A DNA stretch of 64,000 nt from Gentiana macrophylla. Taxonomy: Eukaryota > Streptophyta > Magnoliopsida > Gentianales > Gentianaceae. The first letter of the stretch is position 1, and every line of letters starts with the position of its first letter. Position numbers and translations under genes: made by a program. Positions 11,259-22,330 of the stretch are shown piece by piece. The notes under the pieces are model-generated. The model saw nothing but the letters and a program-made list of their open reading frames with translations. It was not told the DNA's origin and did not search any database. The DNA is taken from contig CM047806.1 in the NCBI GenBank assembly GCA_026214975.1, positions 56,000,648 to 56,064,647 of the forward strand, given 5' to 3'.

Positions 11259-11465
11259 TAATTTTGTCATTTTTCTCCAACCGACTTAACTTGGATGCTT
11301 CTAGAATACCCTAGGCCCATTCTTTTAGTTCAGTCCACTCCAGATTTGTCCATCATGCTCAGTCCAATATTTCGTATCCTGAAAATCATCAAATAACGCA
11401 CGAAATAATATCAAAATAGAGAAAATAAACGCTAAGTACAGATTTCTCGACTCACGAACCCGACA

Positions 11466-11759
11466 TATGATATTCAACGTAAATGGTTCATATTTATAGG
11501 TCGAAACAACTATTTTTAGCTCATAATGGATAGAATATTGATGCCGTAGAATAGACTATTTTAACCGTCATCATGACATGAAATTGCTATTGGCCGGAAA
11601 ATATGTACAGTCAGCAATTTCCGGTATTGAGGACTATTTTTGTATAAAAAAGATCACTTGCAGGACTAAAATTGTCGTCGGAGAAAAACCAGGACTAAAA
11701 TCGCATAACGTGTCCAGTTACAGGACTAAAATTGCAATTTATCCCATAAATGGTTGAGA
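11466..11759. other. spacer with repeated GGACTAAAAT word
   Basis: AGGACTAAAAT occurs three times (near 11663, 11690 and 11722), with a diverged form near 11631, and the block ends ATTGCAATTTATCCC. This wording often sits at plant transposon ends, but no inverted partner was found, so no family is assigned. Confidence 0.4.
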
Positions 11760-12795
11760 TACTAGGTCTTTGTAATATTAATATTGACGGTAGGAAAAAT
11801 ATTTTTCATTGATTCAATAACTGAGTACAACCATTGTCTTATACTACTCCACATCTTGGAGAGTAAGTCATCGATAAATAATTTAAATAAATACACGATA
11901 ATATTAATAAACAAATGATAAGTATTCGACTTTTGAAATATCCTCAATACGCCCCTGCAATCCTACTGGAAGAGGGAGAACATGGAGACTGGTCTTCAGA
12001 TCTTCAAAACGTGGGTGGCCAAGTGGTTAGTCAAAGTGTCCGCAATTTGATACTTGGAGAAGACGAAGGAAACTTGAACTTGCTTCAAGGCAACCAGTTC
12101 ATGAACATGGTGAAAATCCAACTCAATATGTTTGGTACAGGCATGAAAGACAGGGTTCGCAGCCAAATATGTCGCATCAATATTGTCACACCATAAAACC
12201 GGAGCGGATGGAAGAGTAATTCGCATTTCACGAAGGACTTGTGTAAGCCATTGGATTCGGGCTGCAGTATTAGAGAGAGACTTATATTCTGCTTCTATAC
12301 TACTCTTGGCCATGGTAAGCTGCTTTTTACAGCGCCAGCTAATCAAATTGGATCCCAAGAAAATACAATATCCGCCAACAGAGCGACGTTCATCGGTGTC
12401 AGTGGCCCAATCAACATCAGAGTAAGCATGTAGAGTGGGGGCTGAGAGGCGAGAAAAAAAGAGACCGTCGGATATAGAATGTTTCAAGTAGTGGAGGATA
12501 CGCTTAACTACAGCCCAATGAGACTCGGTGGGAGAGTGCATAAACTTGTTGACCTTATGTACCGCAAACGCAATGTCAGGCCGAGTGAACTGTAAATATT
12601 GTAAGCCGCCAACGATGGCCTGGTAGAGAGTTGGGTCGGAGAAGGCTGGACCATCATCACGGACAAGTCGACATTTGGCAGCCATAGGAGAAACGCAAGG
12701 CTTGGACTTGTCCATACCGGACCGCTGAAGTAACTGTAGTATATTTTTGCACTGGGTAAGATATAGACCATCAGTGGTGTGACGAACCTCGATAC
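11760..12795 (-). mobile_element. Ty1/copia remnant V, 3' end
   Basis: Minus-strand copia fragment with RNase H (11996-12795), a polypurine-like AGGGGCGTATTGAGG at about 11939-11955, and an AT-rich stretch to 11760 that should be its 3' LTR, although no TG start is clear. It ends sharply at 12795, where W is inserted inside the coding region. The rest of V must lie beyond the window's right end. Confidence 0.75.
11996..12795 (-). pseudogene. copia RT end and RNase H of V (5' cut by W)
   Basis: A 239-codon open stretch begins MDKSKPCVSPMAAK and shows YQAIVGGLQYLQFTRPDIAFAV, HSPTESHWAVVKRILHYLK, YSDVDWATDTDERRSVGGYC and KSSIEAEYKSLSNT. It ends with TKHIELDFHHV and the IADTLTN element. These are the copia RT tail and RNase H in normal order. 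The preceding RT residues (EVRHTTDGLYLTQ) lie upstream in another frame and stop exactly at 12795, where W begins. The RNase H catalytic acidic residues look kept (SDVDWA, EAEY, CDN, ELD). With RT missing here, it is a fragment. Confidence 0.9.
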
Positions 12796-13102
12796 TGATA
12801 AAGCTCTACATAGTACCATTAATTATACCTTTATTCACCCCGAAATATGCTCAAGAGAGGATAGATAGGCTCGTTATTATATGGAATATGTGTTAAATTC
12901 TATGTGAGTGTTCCTAAGTTTGTAGTTCTGTATTTGTGTCATTATCCCGAAGATTTGGTACTGTTTTGCCTTGTTTTTATGTATTTTCAGGATGTATCAA
13001 ATCCGGAGCATTCAAGGACGGAGCTGGACCAGAGGAAAGAATGTTGGGCCAAGTAAATAAAGTCCAAGAAGATATCTGCCAAAGAAAAAGAAGAATTGAA
13101 GG

Positions 13103-13137
13103 CTCGGTTTACCGTGGAATAGGCCCGATAAACCGAG
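13103..13137. repeat. hairpin in the U3 of W
   Basis: CTCGGTTTA (13103-13111) pairs with TAAACCGAG (13129-13137), a 9 bp perfect stem. In the 3' LTR copy (about 19370-19404) an 8 bp stem is kept. Confidence 0.8.
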
Positions 13138-13220
13138 GGTCTTGGGAAACAAAAAATCGATTCTGCCACATTTACTAGGTCGGTTATGGTTTTTGAGAGT
13201 CATAAGTCGGTTATTGTATC

Positions 13221-13228
13221 TATATAAG
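13221..13228 (+). promoter_or_regulatory. TATA box in the 5' LTR of W
   Basis: TATATAAG in the context GTATCTATATAAGGCC; the same site is at 19488-19495 in the 3' LTR. Confidence 0.7.
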
Positions 13229-14204
13229 GCCGCATAAACTGATTATTGCAGAAGCTCTCAATTATATTCCATCTTTTATTATATACAATATACAATTTGA
13301 TGAAATAAAGTTCCTTTAAGCTTTTGAAGTTTATTTTATGGTTTCCATCCCTTCCTTGCCATCTCTAGCTTGAGTGGACCAAGCTAGATCTCCATTGTTG
13401 AAGGTATGAAGCTTTGAACGTTCCTTTATCTTTAATATGGTAGATCTGTTTGCATTCATGTGTTTTAGTTAATCTTCATGTTTAACGACCCATAATTTAC
13501 TTAGATTAATTAGCATTGAGCAATGTAGATCCGAGGAAATAGGAAAAGCCGCCTTGATGAAACTGCTTTGTCTATACCGGTTTACCGAGGCAAAATTTAG
13601 AAAACCTAATCTGGAGGTTCAATGTCAGCTACGTTGATCGACAGAAATAATTAAAACGAGTAATAGGTCTGGCCAATCTAGTATTCGTAATTCATAAATT
13701 AACATGAAGTACTGATGGTGAAGTGTTAGTTAGGACATTGTCTTGATGGACCCTAGGAACGTGCTAATCAGTGTCGATAGTTGCCTAGGCGGGTTAGCGG
13801 TATGAGTTAGCGCTCAATACTGGCAATTAGAGGTCTTTATGCGTATGGCTATTACGGACCAATTAAGGAGGGTAGCTGGCGTATAGATTATCTACTACCA
13901 TGGTCGGAGTAGATAGGGTTAGGGATTGCACCCGTAGCTTAAAACTGAATTAAAAGCTCGCTCGATTAATTTAAGGAAATTATGTGGGGAAGTAAACATA
14001 AGGATTAGCTAAGCCAAGTTAGTAGATAGGTGGGATGAGGGGGAGGAATACCAAGTTTCTTTTATGTTAATTGTTGGTCAATCGTTTATGCTTGAGTTGC
14101 ATTGTCTCTGTGGGATCGACCCTGATTCGCCCTTGCTATACTGCGATTGACCTAGTACTCTTGCTAGTAATATCGACATAAGTGACTTACACGCGATCAA
14201 GTTT

Positions 14205-14222
14205 TTGGCGCCGTTGCCGGGG
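14205..14222 (+). other. Athila/Tat-type primer region of W
   Basis: TTGGCGCCGTTGCCGGGG lies 13 bases after the LTR end, the conserved internal start of Athila and Tat elements. Confidence 0.85.
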
Positions 14223-14836
14223 ACAATGGCCAATTTCAAGAATAAACGTTTTAATTCTAATTAAGAAATCGTTTTCTTTAAATTTATTTTCTTTTTGAAT
14301 CTTGAGTCGTCCTGGATCAAACCTGCACTGATTAACTGCCAGAATAAGAAATTCTAGGCCCGGTTTACCTTAGGTTAACCCGATTTACGAGGTCAGAAAA
14401 TCGAATCTCGACGTGATTTCTTGTTATTCTCGTGTATATCCGATTGATTTTAGTTAGTAGGTCCGCAATAGCTTGGGTTCATCCTAATCAAGCGGGAGTT
14501 GCTAACCTTTTCTTTGTTTTATTTTGTCTTTTTTGCAAGAATATCAGGACACTTCGGAAATTCCATCAAGCAAGAGCGATTAAGGCTAGACGAGTCAAAC
14601 GCAATGCCTCATACCGTGTTGAACATCAAGCCAATCTCTATGTATTCTGGATCATAAGCCAGAGAGCAATATGAAGCAGACAAGAAGCATGGGTAGAGGG
14701 AGACTGAAACGCTTAAACAGGAAGCTGAGGAAACCTGAAAGAGTACGAGACTTATCGGCCATGTACGTTTCCTATCGAGCTAATTGACATATTTTCCGAC
14801 TACGACTCCGATGATCCGGAAGAGGATCCGGACACT
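14223..14836 (+). other. leader of W with no readable gag
   Basis: About 600 bases where gag would be expected. It holds only short reading frames, an imperfect CCCGGTTTACC hairpin near 14357-14394, and, from about 14730, an acidic reading frame that runs into the protease ORF. No gag core or zinc knuckle was found. Confidence 0.5.
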
Positions 14837-15543
14837 ATGTTCTCAGAGTCTGAGGATTACCCGCACTCTGACATGGTAGAAAAGTTAGGAGACCCTGGGA
14901 CGTTTCGACTCCCGATCTCTATCAATGGTATATCTGTAGGTTTAGGCCTTTGTGATTCCGGTTCAAGTTGTAGCATTCTTCCTCTTTCCCTCTGCCAGAA
15001 GATTAAGATTCCGGTTGTCATGGATCAAACCCGGTCCATGAACTTTGTCGATCGAACTAGAGATATGCCTGCCGGCTTGCTAAAATATGGCACGATTAAG
15101 GTAAGAGGATTCGTATTCCTAATAAATTTCACGGTTTTAGACGTACCTGAGGATCTGAGTGCCCCAGTTCTATTAGGTAGACCTTTCTTAGTGACCAGCA
15201 GGGCAATCATGGACTTTGATAATGGGGAAATCACTTAAGACTGAACAATGATGTTGTATCCATGAAAATCCTAGAGCCCCTAGATAATAGGCCGGAATGT
15301 TGCAAGATGACTTATGGTTCGGGGAAAGTGGAAATCATGGAGATAGAGAAGGAAAGGCATAGGCAACGAGAGGTTCTAGTGGAAACCTGTGAGCAAGAAT
15401 TCGTGAAATTAATCCTTAGAGAACACGAAGAAAAGGACCACCGCAAGGCGCTCACAGAGGCTATTCCTTCCGTATTTCGTAGTGACAGAGTAGAGCTTAT
15501 AATGGAAAATGTGGAATCCTTGGGCATAAAGATTAAATCTTGA
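14837..15543 (+). pseudogene. Athila-type aspartic protease ORF of W
   Basis: The open frame 14837-15238 reads FRLPISINGISVGLGLCDSG, with the catalytic DSGSS loop, then LPLSLCQKIKIPV and PAGLLKYGTIKVRGFVF. It ends with APVLLGRPFLVTSRAIMD, the second conserved block of Athila/Tat retropepsins. The protease would cut the element's polyprotein. The frame stops at 15238 where Athila continues into the RT linker. A second frame, 15262-15543, is charged and helical (ERHRQREVLVETCEQEFVKL) and looks like what is left of that linker. No RT follows. The frame is also open for some 100 bases upstream of the first ATG. Confidence 0.8.
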
Positions 15544-16338
15544 TGCAGAGGATGACCTAGCACACTAGCAAAGAGAGCAAGACGTGCTAGGAAGAGAGCT
15601 CAGAAAGTTTCTACAGAAAACCGGGAATGTCACTCCTAAAAGATAATGACCGACAAGAAGGGAAGTGCAGGACGGTTGAAACCTCGAAGACATGAGTTTG
15701 GCGAGTTAAAGCCCCAACCTTAGACTTAGTGGAGATCCGAAGGTAAGTCGAGCTGACGACTTTACACTCATAACTATTCTCTTGAACCCTTATTTATGAG
15801 AGAAGTCAATAAAAGTAGCCTGATGAAAGGATGAGCTTTTTTTCATCCTACCACACCCTTAGGCTTGAAACCGATGGTTTTTTGGAAGGTTTTTTTTACT
15901 CATTGTGGATTCTAGTGAAGTAGGTTAGGATTGAGTCGGAAGTAGCAACAAAAGGAGTAGAAACTAGTGATTTTTTAGGTCAGGATTGAGCAGTAAGTTG
16001 TTGTAAGAAGTGCAGATCAGGAGGGCAGAAAAATCTAGGAAAATAAGCCCCGGTAAACTAGGAGTTACCTCCGGGTTAGCGAGCTAGGTTTTTTCAGTTT
16101 CTGAGTGTCAGATTAAAAAGCAAACTTTTCGGTGACGCGTGAAGGACACACGTTGCATCAGCAAGTCCACTAGTTAGCAAAACCACCCTATTTTCCATTT
16201 TTTCTATCATTTCATCCTTTCCCACAATCCACCATAACTCCACCTCAATTCCATCAATCAAACCCCTCAAATCCCTCACCCTCATTACTCCTCTACCATC
16301 TATCCCACCAAATCCTTCCACCTTCTACCCATTTCTCC
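15544..16338 (+). other. W spacer between protease and accessory gene
   Basis: No coding frame. Contains an imperfect CCCCGGTAAAC hairpin near 16046-16075 and, from 16150, a strongly CT/A-rich tract resembling plant promoter and 5' leader sequence. RT and integrase, about 3 kb in Athila, are deleted here. Confidence 0.55.
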
Positions 16339-16346
16339 TATATAAA
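16339..16346 (+). promoter_or_regulatory. internal TATA box upstream of the W accessory ORF
   Basis: TATATAAA in CTCCTATATAAACACCC, followed by about 350 bases of CT- and CA-rich leader before ATG 16703. Position, sequence and leader composition are those of a plant core promoter, suggesting a separate short transcript for the 3' ORF. Confidence 0.55.
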
Positions 16347-16621
16347 CACCCTTCCACCACCATTATTCATCATCTTCATCACTTATATTCTTCTTCATCA
16401 CCAAAATTTCTCCTTTTCTTTTCCTTTTCAAAATCGAGGCCACCATCACCGCCATTATCACCACCAAAAGCCTCTATTTTTCTTCCATTCTAACACCCAA
16501 ACACCACTCTTTCCAACCTCCATTTCTTTGAATAGTCTTGTTGTAACACATTGTTCTTTATGATTCATCCTCTTCTATCATCAGTAGCACAGTCCTAGAA
16601 AAAACCAGGAAAAATCATCAC

Positions 16622-16652
16622 CGGTAAATTGGGGGTACAGGCCAATTTACCG
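16622..16652. repeat. hairpin in the leader of the W accessory ORF
   Basis: CGGTAAATTGG (16622-16632) pairs with CCAATTTACCG (16642-16652), an 11 bp perfect stem with a 9-base loop, 50 bases before the ATG. It is a variant of the hairpins in the W LTR. Confidence 0.8.
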
Positions 16653-16702
16653 AGGGTCCATTTTCAGTTTCAGAATCATCTTCAGTCCCTGTCATCATCA
16701 GG

Positions 16703-17800
16703 ATGGCCCCCAAGCGTAGCAGAACCGCCCATCGTCGAAGTGGTCACCAGTACGTATACGAAGATGCTAACCCCTTGATAGACGGGGTTGAGCAATTTTA
16801 TTCTTTGGAGATTTATGAGTCGTTCCGAGGACATCGGAACAAAAGTCCGGTTGTCCGAGAGTGGGGCGTAGAATTGGACAACTGTGGTACTATCTTGCCG
16901 AGAGCCCTGAAGGTGCAAGATATTTTGGATATGGCTGAGGCACTGACAAGGTTCAATGCTACGGTGGTGCGGGAATTTTATGCGTATCTGGCGCATAACC
17001 TGAGAGCTACATTTGCTATGGTCCGGGAGGTAATGTAGATTTTACGATTAAGCGGATCAACGAATATCACGGGGTTCATAGTCCACCAGTAGGCCCAGAT
17101 AAGTATACATCCTCTGCCAATGTTGAAGATCTGGAGAGGATGCAGATGATTGCTGATTATTTTGGGGTGCAATGGAAGCACAATCCTATGGAGCCCCCAC
17201 CATCTTCTTGGAAAATGATTTATCCTGGGATAGGAAGATGGTCAACAAATTTGTATGTGCCTGCCTTCTGCCGACCAAGCTTACGGTATCTGTCACACTG
17301 AAGAGGGCGGATTTGATGTTTTACCTGGAGCAGGGATCTGCAGTTAACATCGGCATACTGATGCACATCCGCATTCATGAGATTGCCGCTACGTCCGAGT
17401 GAGAGCAGCTACCTATGGGCCAATGATAGATATGTTCGCTTCGGAGGACGAGGTTCCGGTTCTGGTTAGTGATGATTGGGAAGAGGCTGAACCGATGATC
17501 AGTTCATAGTCAGTTATGAGAGTACCAAGACGGGTCGGTTCAAGAGCTGAGAGAGAGCGTACTCCGGTTCTCGGAGGACCTCAATCCTAGTCTTGCTAGA
17601 GGAGCATTCACGAGAGATTGAGACTACATCGCAAAAAGGATAGAATTATAGACTTTTTAGGCATTCCTCCTGCGACCCCACCACCTAGGACTGCCCCACG
17701 TCACGGAGCATCTTCTTCCGCCGCTGCTACCTCAAGTTCTGGACCACCTCCCGGTTTTGAACCTAGAGATGACTGGGAGGATTATTACGATGAGGACTAG
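16703..17800 (+). pseudogene. accessory 3' ORF of W, plant transposon protein-like
   Basis: Begins at ATG 16703 with a basic stretch (MAPKRSRTAHRRSGHQYVY). The first frame holds LPRALKVQDILDMAEALTRF and VVREFYAYLAHNLR and stops at 17038. The next frame continues FTIKRINEYHGVHSPP, and 17172-17402 gives WDRKMVNKFVCACLLPT and VNIGILMHIRIHEIAA. A last piece (17618-17800) is a Ser/Pro-rich, acidic tail. The order (REFYA; W-x-x-F..LLPT; x-NIG-x-x-x-x-x-I) is that of the plant family named 'putative plant transposon protein' (Transposase_32), of unknown function. Two frameshifts break it. It sits on the sense strand where Athila has its third ORF. Confidence 0.7.
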
Positions 17801-19041
17801 TTTTCTTTCTTTTCATTGTTCTTATTTTCCATTTTTTTTATTTCTTATCTAAATCTTGTGTGATTTTTTTAATAATATGATGATTTTGTCGGCTTAATTT
17901 GTTTGGAGTTATTTAATTTCTCTTTTACTGCCACACTATTATTATACGGTTTGTTGTCACCCAATTCTTCTTGGTTTGTTTGAGATACTTAGCGCGGAGT
18001 ATTCGAGGACTTCTTACATTATCCTAATGCAATTACGGAGATCCAGTTCTTACTTGGCTCCACGCTTAACCGAAGCTAAGTTCCTTTTTGTTTTTATTAT
18101 CATCATCTCATTGGGGACAATGTTTCGATTAAGTGGGGGGTAAGGGACATCACTTAGCTTCTTAGCATTATATCCGTTAATTGCGTGACTATCTTGATTC
18201 TCTTTGACGCATTTTTCACCACGTAGACTTTGATTCGTTTTGTCAAAATTTTGAAAACAAATGACATCTTTGACCTTTTGAAGTTAATTAATTACATCTT
18301 TGTTTCACTTTGCATAAGTAAAAGTAGTGCCCGCTTCTGAAGTAGTGGCGTATTAAACGCATATTCTGTTATGGACCACCATTTTAAGCACGTATAACTC
18401 ACTTTCCCTGGTATGTAGTCGATAGCGCATTACTTTGACTAGAATTGACCGTAGCTTTATCTCGAATTTTGTTCTATCTATGGTCATTCGAGTCAAGTTG
18501 TGGATCTTATATGGGCTACGGATTCGGTAGTTTATCAAGAGTGGGACCGTGAGGATAAATAGTATTATGAGTGTTCACCCGTCAAGAAAGAGAAATAAAT
18601 TGCAATATTCATATATCTATATTCTCTTTGGCAAAATAAAGTCGATGGAGCATAAGGCGCACGACTCTCATATCAAATAGACCAATAAATGCGAGCCTAG
18701 AGTAATACTCGGTTCACGATCTGCCTTGCCCAGTTGACTTGACTCAAAGCAATCAAAGAAAAATTCCATTAATAAAATACATGGCGTAAAGGGAAAAGCA
18801 TGTTCGTGACTGGTTAGTTCGACTACGGGTTGACGTAATGTGAGATTGTCTGCATTGCTAGGAATCGAGGGGTTATTGCACACACACATTGGTTCATGAC
18901 ATGAATATTGTTTAATGTGTTACTTATGGATGTGAGTGAAATGATCTTGACCTTGACTTTGTGAGGCATAGCTGTTTTTAAATGACTTGTATATTGGTCG
19001 GGGTTTCATTTTTTGTTCGCCTTTTTGCTCGGGACGATCAA
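17801..19041 (+). other. 3' untranslated region of W
   Basis: No frame. Near 18110-18146 the wording ATTGGGGACAATG ... TAAGTGGGGGGTAAG is the usual purine-rich block after the last ORF in Athila-type elements. Confidence 0.6.
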
Positions 19042-19060
19042 AAGCTAAGAGGGGGGTAGT
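19042..19060 (+). other. polypurine tract of W
   Basis: AAGCTAAGAGGGGGGTAGT lies directly before the 3' LTR start TGATAATGCTC. Confidence 0.8.
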
Positions 19061-19986
19061 TGATAATGCTCTACGTAGTACCATTAATTATACCTTTATT
19101 CACCCCAAAATATGATCAAGAGAGGATAGATAGGCTCGTTATTATATGGAATATGTGTTAAATGCTATGTGAGTGTTCCTAAATTCGTAATTCTGTATAT
19201 GTGTCATTATCCTGAAGATTTGGTATTGTTTTGCCTTTTTTTTTAATGTATTTTCAGGATGTATCAAATCCGGAGCATTCAATGACGGAGCTGGACCAGA
19301 GGAAAGAATGTTGGGCCAAGTAAATAAAGTCAAAGAAGAGATCTGCCAGAGAAAAAGAAGAATTGAAGGATCGGTTTACCGTGGGCTAGGCCCGATAAAC
19401 CGAGGGTCTTGGGGAACAAGAAATCGATTTTTCCGCATTCACTAGGTCGGTTAGGGTTTCTGAGAGTCATAAGTCGGCTATTGTATCTATATAAGACCGC
19501 ATAAACTGATTATTGCAGAAGCTCTCAATTATATTCCATCTTTTATTATATACAATATACAATTTGATGAAATAAGGTTCCTTTAAACTTTTGAAGTTTA
19601 TTTTAGTTTCCTTCCTTCCTTGCCATCTCTAGCATGAGTGGATCAAGCTAGATCTCCATTGTTGAAGGTATGAAGCTTTGAACGTTCCTTTATGTCTTTA
19701 ATATGGTAGATCTGTTTGTATTCATGTGTTTTAGTTAATCTGCATGTTTAACGACCCCAGAATTTACTTAGATTAATCAGCATTGAGAAATGTAGATCCA
19801 GAAATAGGAAAAGCCGACCCCGGTAAACCGGCGGTCTATACCAGTTTACCTAGGCAACCTAATCTGGAGGTTCAGCGTCAGCCACGTTGATCGGCGAAAT
19901 AATTAAAAGCGAGTAATAGGTGCGGTCAATCTAGTATTCGTACTTCATAAATTAACATGAAGTACTGATAGTGAAGCGTTAGTTAG
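19061..19986 (+). repeat. 3' LTR of W, left part
   Basis: Matches 12796-13725 of the 5' LTR and is cut after GTTAG (19982-19986) by the LTR of X. The remaining 470 bases of this LTR, and V's continuation, lie beyond the window. Confidence 0.88.
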
Positions 19987-21895
19987 TGCTGGATATACAG
20001 AAACCCGGATCCGGATCCGATCCATAATTGGATCGTTAGATCTGATTCACAGCACCCATCGAGACACTTGATCATGCACATCGGAGGCTACGAATTAAAT
20101 TTGCATGCGATTTTACCACGATTTAATTCACATGATTAATTAATAAAACTACAAGAAGGTAGAAGATTTACCCAACAGAAAAGAAGCCGTGATCTTCCGG
20201 ATTGTATCTCCAAGCGACGACTGGTGGACGTCGATCCCGTATACGAACCTCCTTGAATATGCTCCAAGGAAAAACCCTAGTTTTTCCTCCACCTAATGGC
20301 TAGAACAACAAACCAAATTTTCTTCTCTTTTTAGATGATGGTGGTGCAAATTGTGATATGATTTGTGTTAAGAGGAACTCTCTTTATATAGAAAATTAAC
20401 TAGTCAAGAGAGAGTTATCATTTTCACACTACAATTACCTATTTCCGTAAGGAAAGATATTTGCCATAAAATAAGAGATAATTCCCATAAAATCAATCTC
20501 TTATCTCTTTTCATTAATTATCTAAACAAATAAATAATTAACTAATTACACATGTGACATAATCTAGGAAAATTTCATTTCCTAATTTTCTCACAAAATA
20601 TGGCGCCACCTATGCCATTTAATTTAATAGAAAATGTCTTTTCTATTTTACATTTTATTTATCAAATAAATCATATTCGCATATTAATTAAATAGACCAA
20701 CTATTTAATTTATTCTCGAGGTTCCACAAAACGAGAAAATACTCGCGTGTTAGGAGCCAACCCGTGGACCATGGACCTATAACCAGTAGCTAAAATAAAT
20801 TGAATAAAATATTCATCGAACAGAATATTTCTACTCAACTTATTAATTCAGGAATTAAGCTACCATAAATCCGAAACTGAACTCTATCGATTATAAATAT
20901 AACTTATTTTCAGAAAGTCAAGTCAATAAGTGTCTATTGATATAATCATTACATACAGAGTAACCCTTCATTGACTATCTGTAACGAAGCGGGATTATTT
21001 CCGTAAACCTTCTTCATTACATATTATCCTTATTTACCATCAACCCACTAGTGATCAATTAGTTCATAACCATTATGAACTCGGCCGATCGATCAGTTTC
21101 TAGGATCAACAAATAAGGGGATTGTCTTTCTACTTCCCACGGGAAGGAATGTATTCCATATCTGTGAGACACACACTCCTCACTCATTCAAGAATAGTGC
21201 CAACATGAAAGTGATTCAGATCGCGCCTCTTAGCAATCCGTAACGAACACATCAAACCCTATCTTGAAACAAGCAGGCATCTGCAATCACTTCATGATTA
21301 CGGTTAATCCATATATGATCATCTTGTGATTTAATAATATTACTCAATCACGGAATTATATGAGAAATGCAAATTAAATCGGTCCAGTCCTATATGACTA
21401 CAACATATATAAATGCCCCACTTAGATAACCAATATCGACGGTCCGGATAAGACGGTCACACCATAAAGTGTTCTGGGACGGTCACACCATAAAGTGTTC
21501 TGGGCGCATTAACGGTGGTATAATCAATAGACCCCATACTTTGATTAAGTTCACAATGGACTAACAATTTAAGTGTATCACCATAAACTTAATCCTCACA
21601 TATGACACACACTAAGTTATATGGCTACATATGATACGACTTGGGGTTTTCAGCGGTGTATTACATTTAAGCACGAAGCAAATAATAAGACGAGAATAAA
21701 TCTGTCATCTATTAATTATAAAACCAATTACAGAAATTGTCTTTCGGGCGCTACTTCTAACAATCTCCTACTTGCCCGTAAAGACAAGAAACAATTGTCT
21801 TTCGGGCACTACATCCAACAGTCTCCAACTTGCCCGTAAAGACAAGCAACAATTGTTTTTAGAGCACCACACCCTTATTCTTTCTATCCACAACA
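19987..21895 (-). repeat. 3' LTR of X
   Basis: Starts TGCTGGATATACAG, ends CCACAACA, and is matched by 48876-50455 plus 63838-64000. The right edge at 21895 is set by the purine tract after RNase H (minus strand AGAGAAAGTGGGAGAA then TGTTGTGG). Two earlier sites inside (21758-21762 and 21816-21825) look like the same LTR/purine junction. A 26 bp unit is tandemly doubled at 21452-21503 but single in the other LTR. Confidence 0.85.
20382..20390 (-). promoter_or_regulatory. TATA box in the 3' LTR of X
   Basis: The minus strand reads TATATAAAG; the same site is at 49269-49277 in the 5' LTR. Confidence 0.6.
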
Positions 21896-22325
21896 TTCTC
21901 CCACTTTCTCTAAAGCAGATGGGACATATCTCCTATTTTTATACCTGCCAAGCGCTTATCAGTGACATTAGATGCCACACGACTTGGTAAACTGATCAGT
22001 TAGGTTGTCGGCTCGAGGCGATCTTTTACGACCGAAACATCGCCTCTCTGCATGGTCTGTCTGATCAGGTGGTACTCTCTCTCAATATGCTTTTGACCTC
22101 TTGTGACTGCGAAGATCGTTTGCATGACCAACCTCTAAACTGTTTTCACAGTAAAATGGTATCGGCTCATCGAGACCTGGAATCACTTCCCGATCCAACA
22201 AAGAACTTCTCAAGCCACACTGCCTCTTTAGCTGCTCCGAAAGCTGCAATGTATTGGACTAACAGAGTCAAATTGGCAGTGCTGGATTGCTCCAAACTAT
22301 AGCTCAATGACTATGAGAAAACAAT
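21896..22325 (-). pseudogene. copia RNase H, C-terminal part, of X
   Basis: The minus strand shows VIPGLDEPIPFYCENS, then ANDLRSHKRSKHIEREYHLI, RQTMQRGDVSVVK and the NLADQFTK-like end, the C-terminal half of a copia RNase H, in two or three frames. It is followed leftwards by the purine tract and 3' LTR. The N-terminal half lies on the far side of Z, at 29723-29900. Confidence 0.82.
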
Positions 22326-22330
22326 GAGCC

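Larger units (their letters stand above)
10099..11465 (-). mobile_element. Athila/Tat-like remnant U (5' LTR plus primer region)
   Basis: On the minus strand, CGCGATCAAG then TTTTTGGCACCGTTGCCGGGGA directly follows an LTR end; this is the signature start of the internal region of Athila and Tat gypsy elements. The LTR is taken as 10132-11465, the outer edge being inferred from a CGACA end. It shares wording with the LTR of W (10560-10640 versus 13740-13810: GGGTCCATCAAGA, AGCACGTTCCTAGG). Only about 100 bases of internal sequence remain to the left, so this is a truncated copy. Confidence 0.72.
12796..14191 (+). repeat. 5' LTR of W
   Basis: Starts TGATAAAGCTCTACATAG and ends GTGACTTACA before the primer region. 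12796-13725 is matched by the partial 3' LTR 19061-19986, with substitutions and a few small indels. The 5' LTR has lost one arm of a hairpin (near 13560-13600) that is kept in the 3' LTR (19821-19851). Confidence 0.88.
12796..19986 (+). mobile_element. non-autonomous Athila-like element W
   Basis: Plus-strand gypsy element. It has a 1396 bp 5' LTR (12796-14191), the Athila/Tat primer region, a protease ORF, an accessory 3' ORF, a GA-rich polypurine tract, and a 3' LTR from 19061 that is cut by X at 19986. The internal region is only 4.9 kb and shows no gag, RT, RNase H or integrase, so W must have depended on proteins of an autonomous relative. The insertion in V is exact at the left; the right TSD is outside the window. 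Short GGTTTACC/GGTAAACC hairpins are scattered along the element. Confidence 0.85.
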
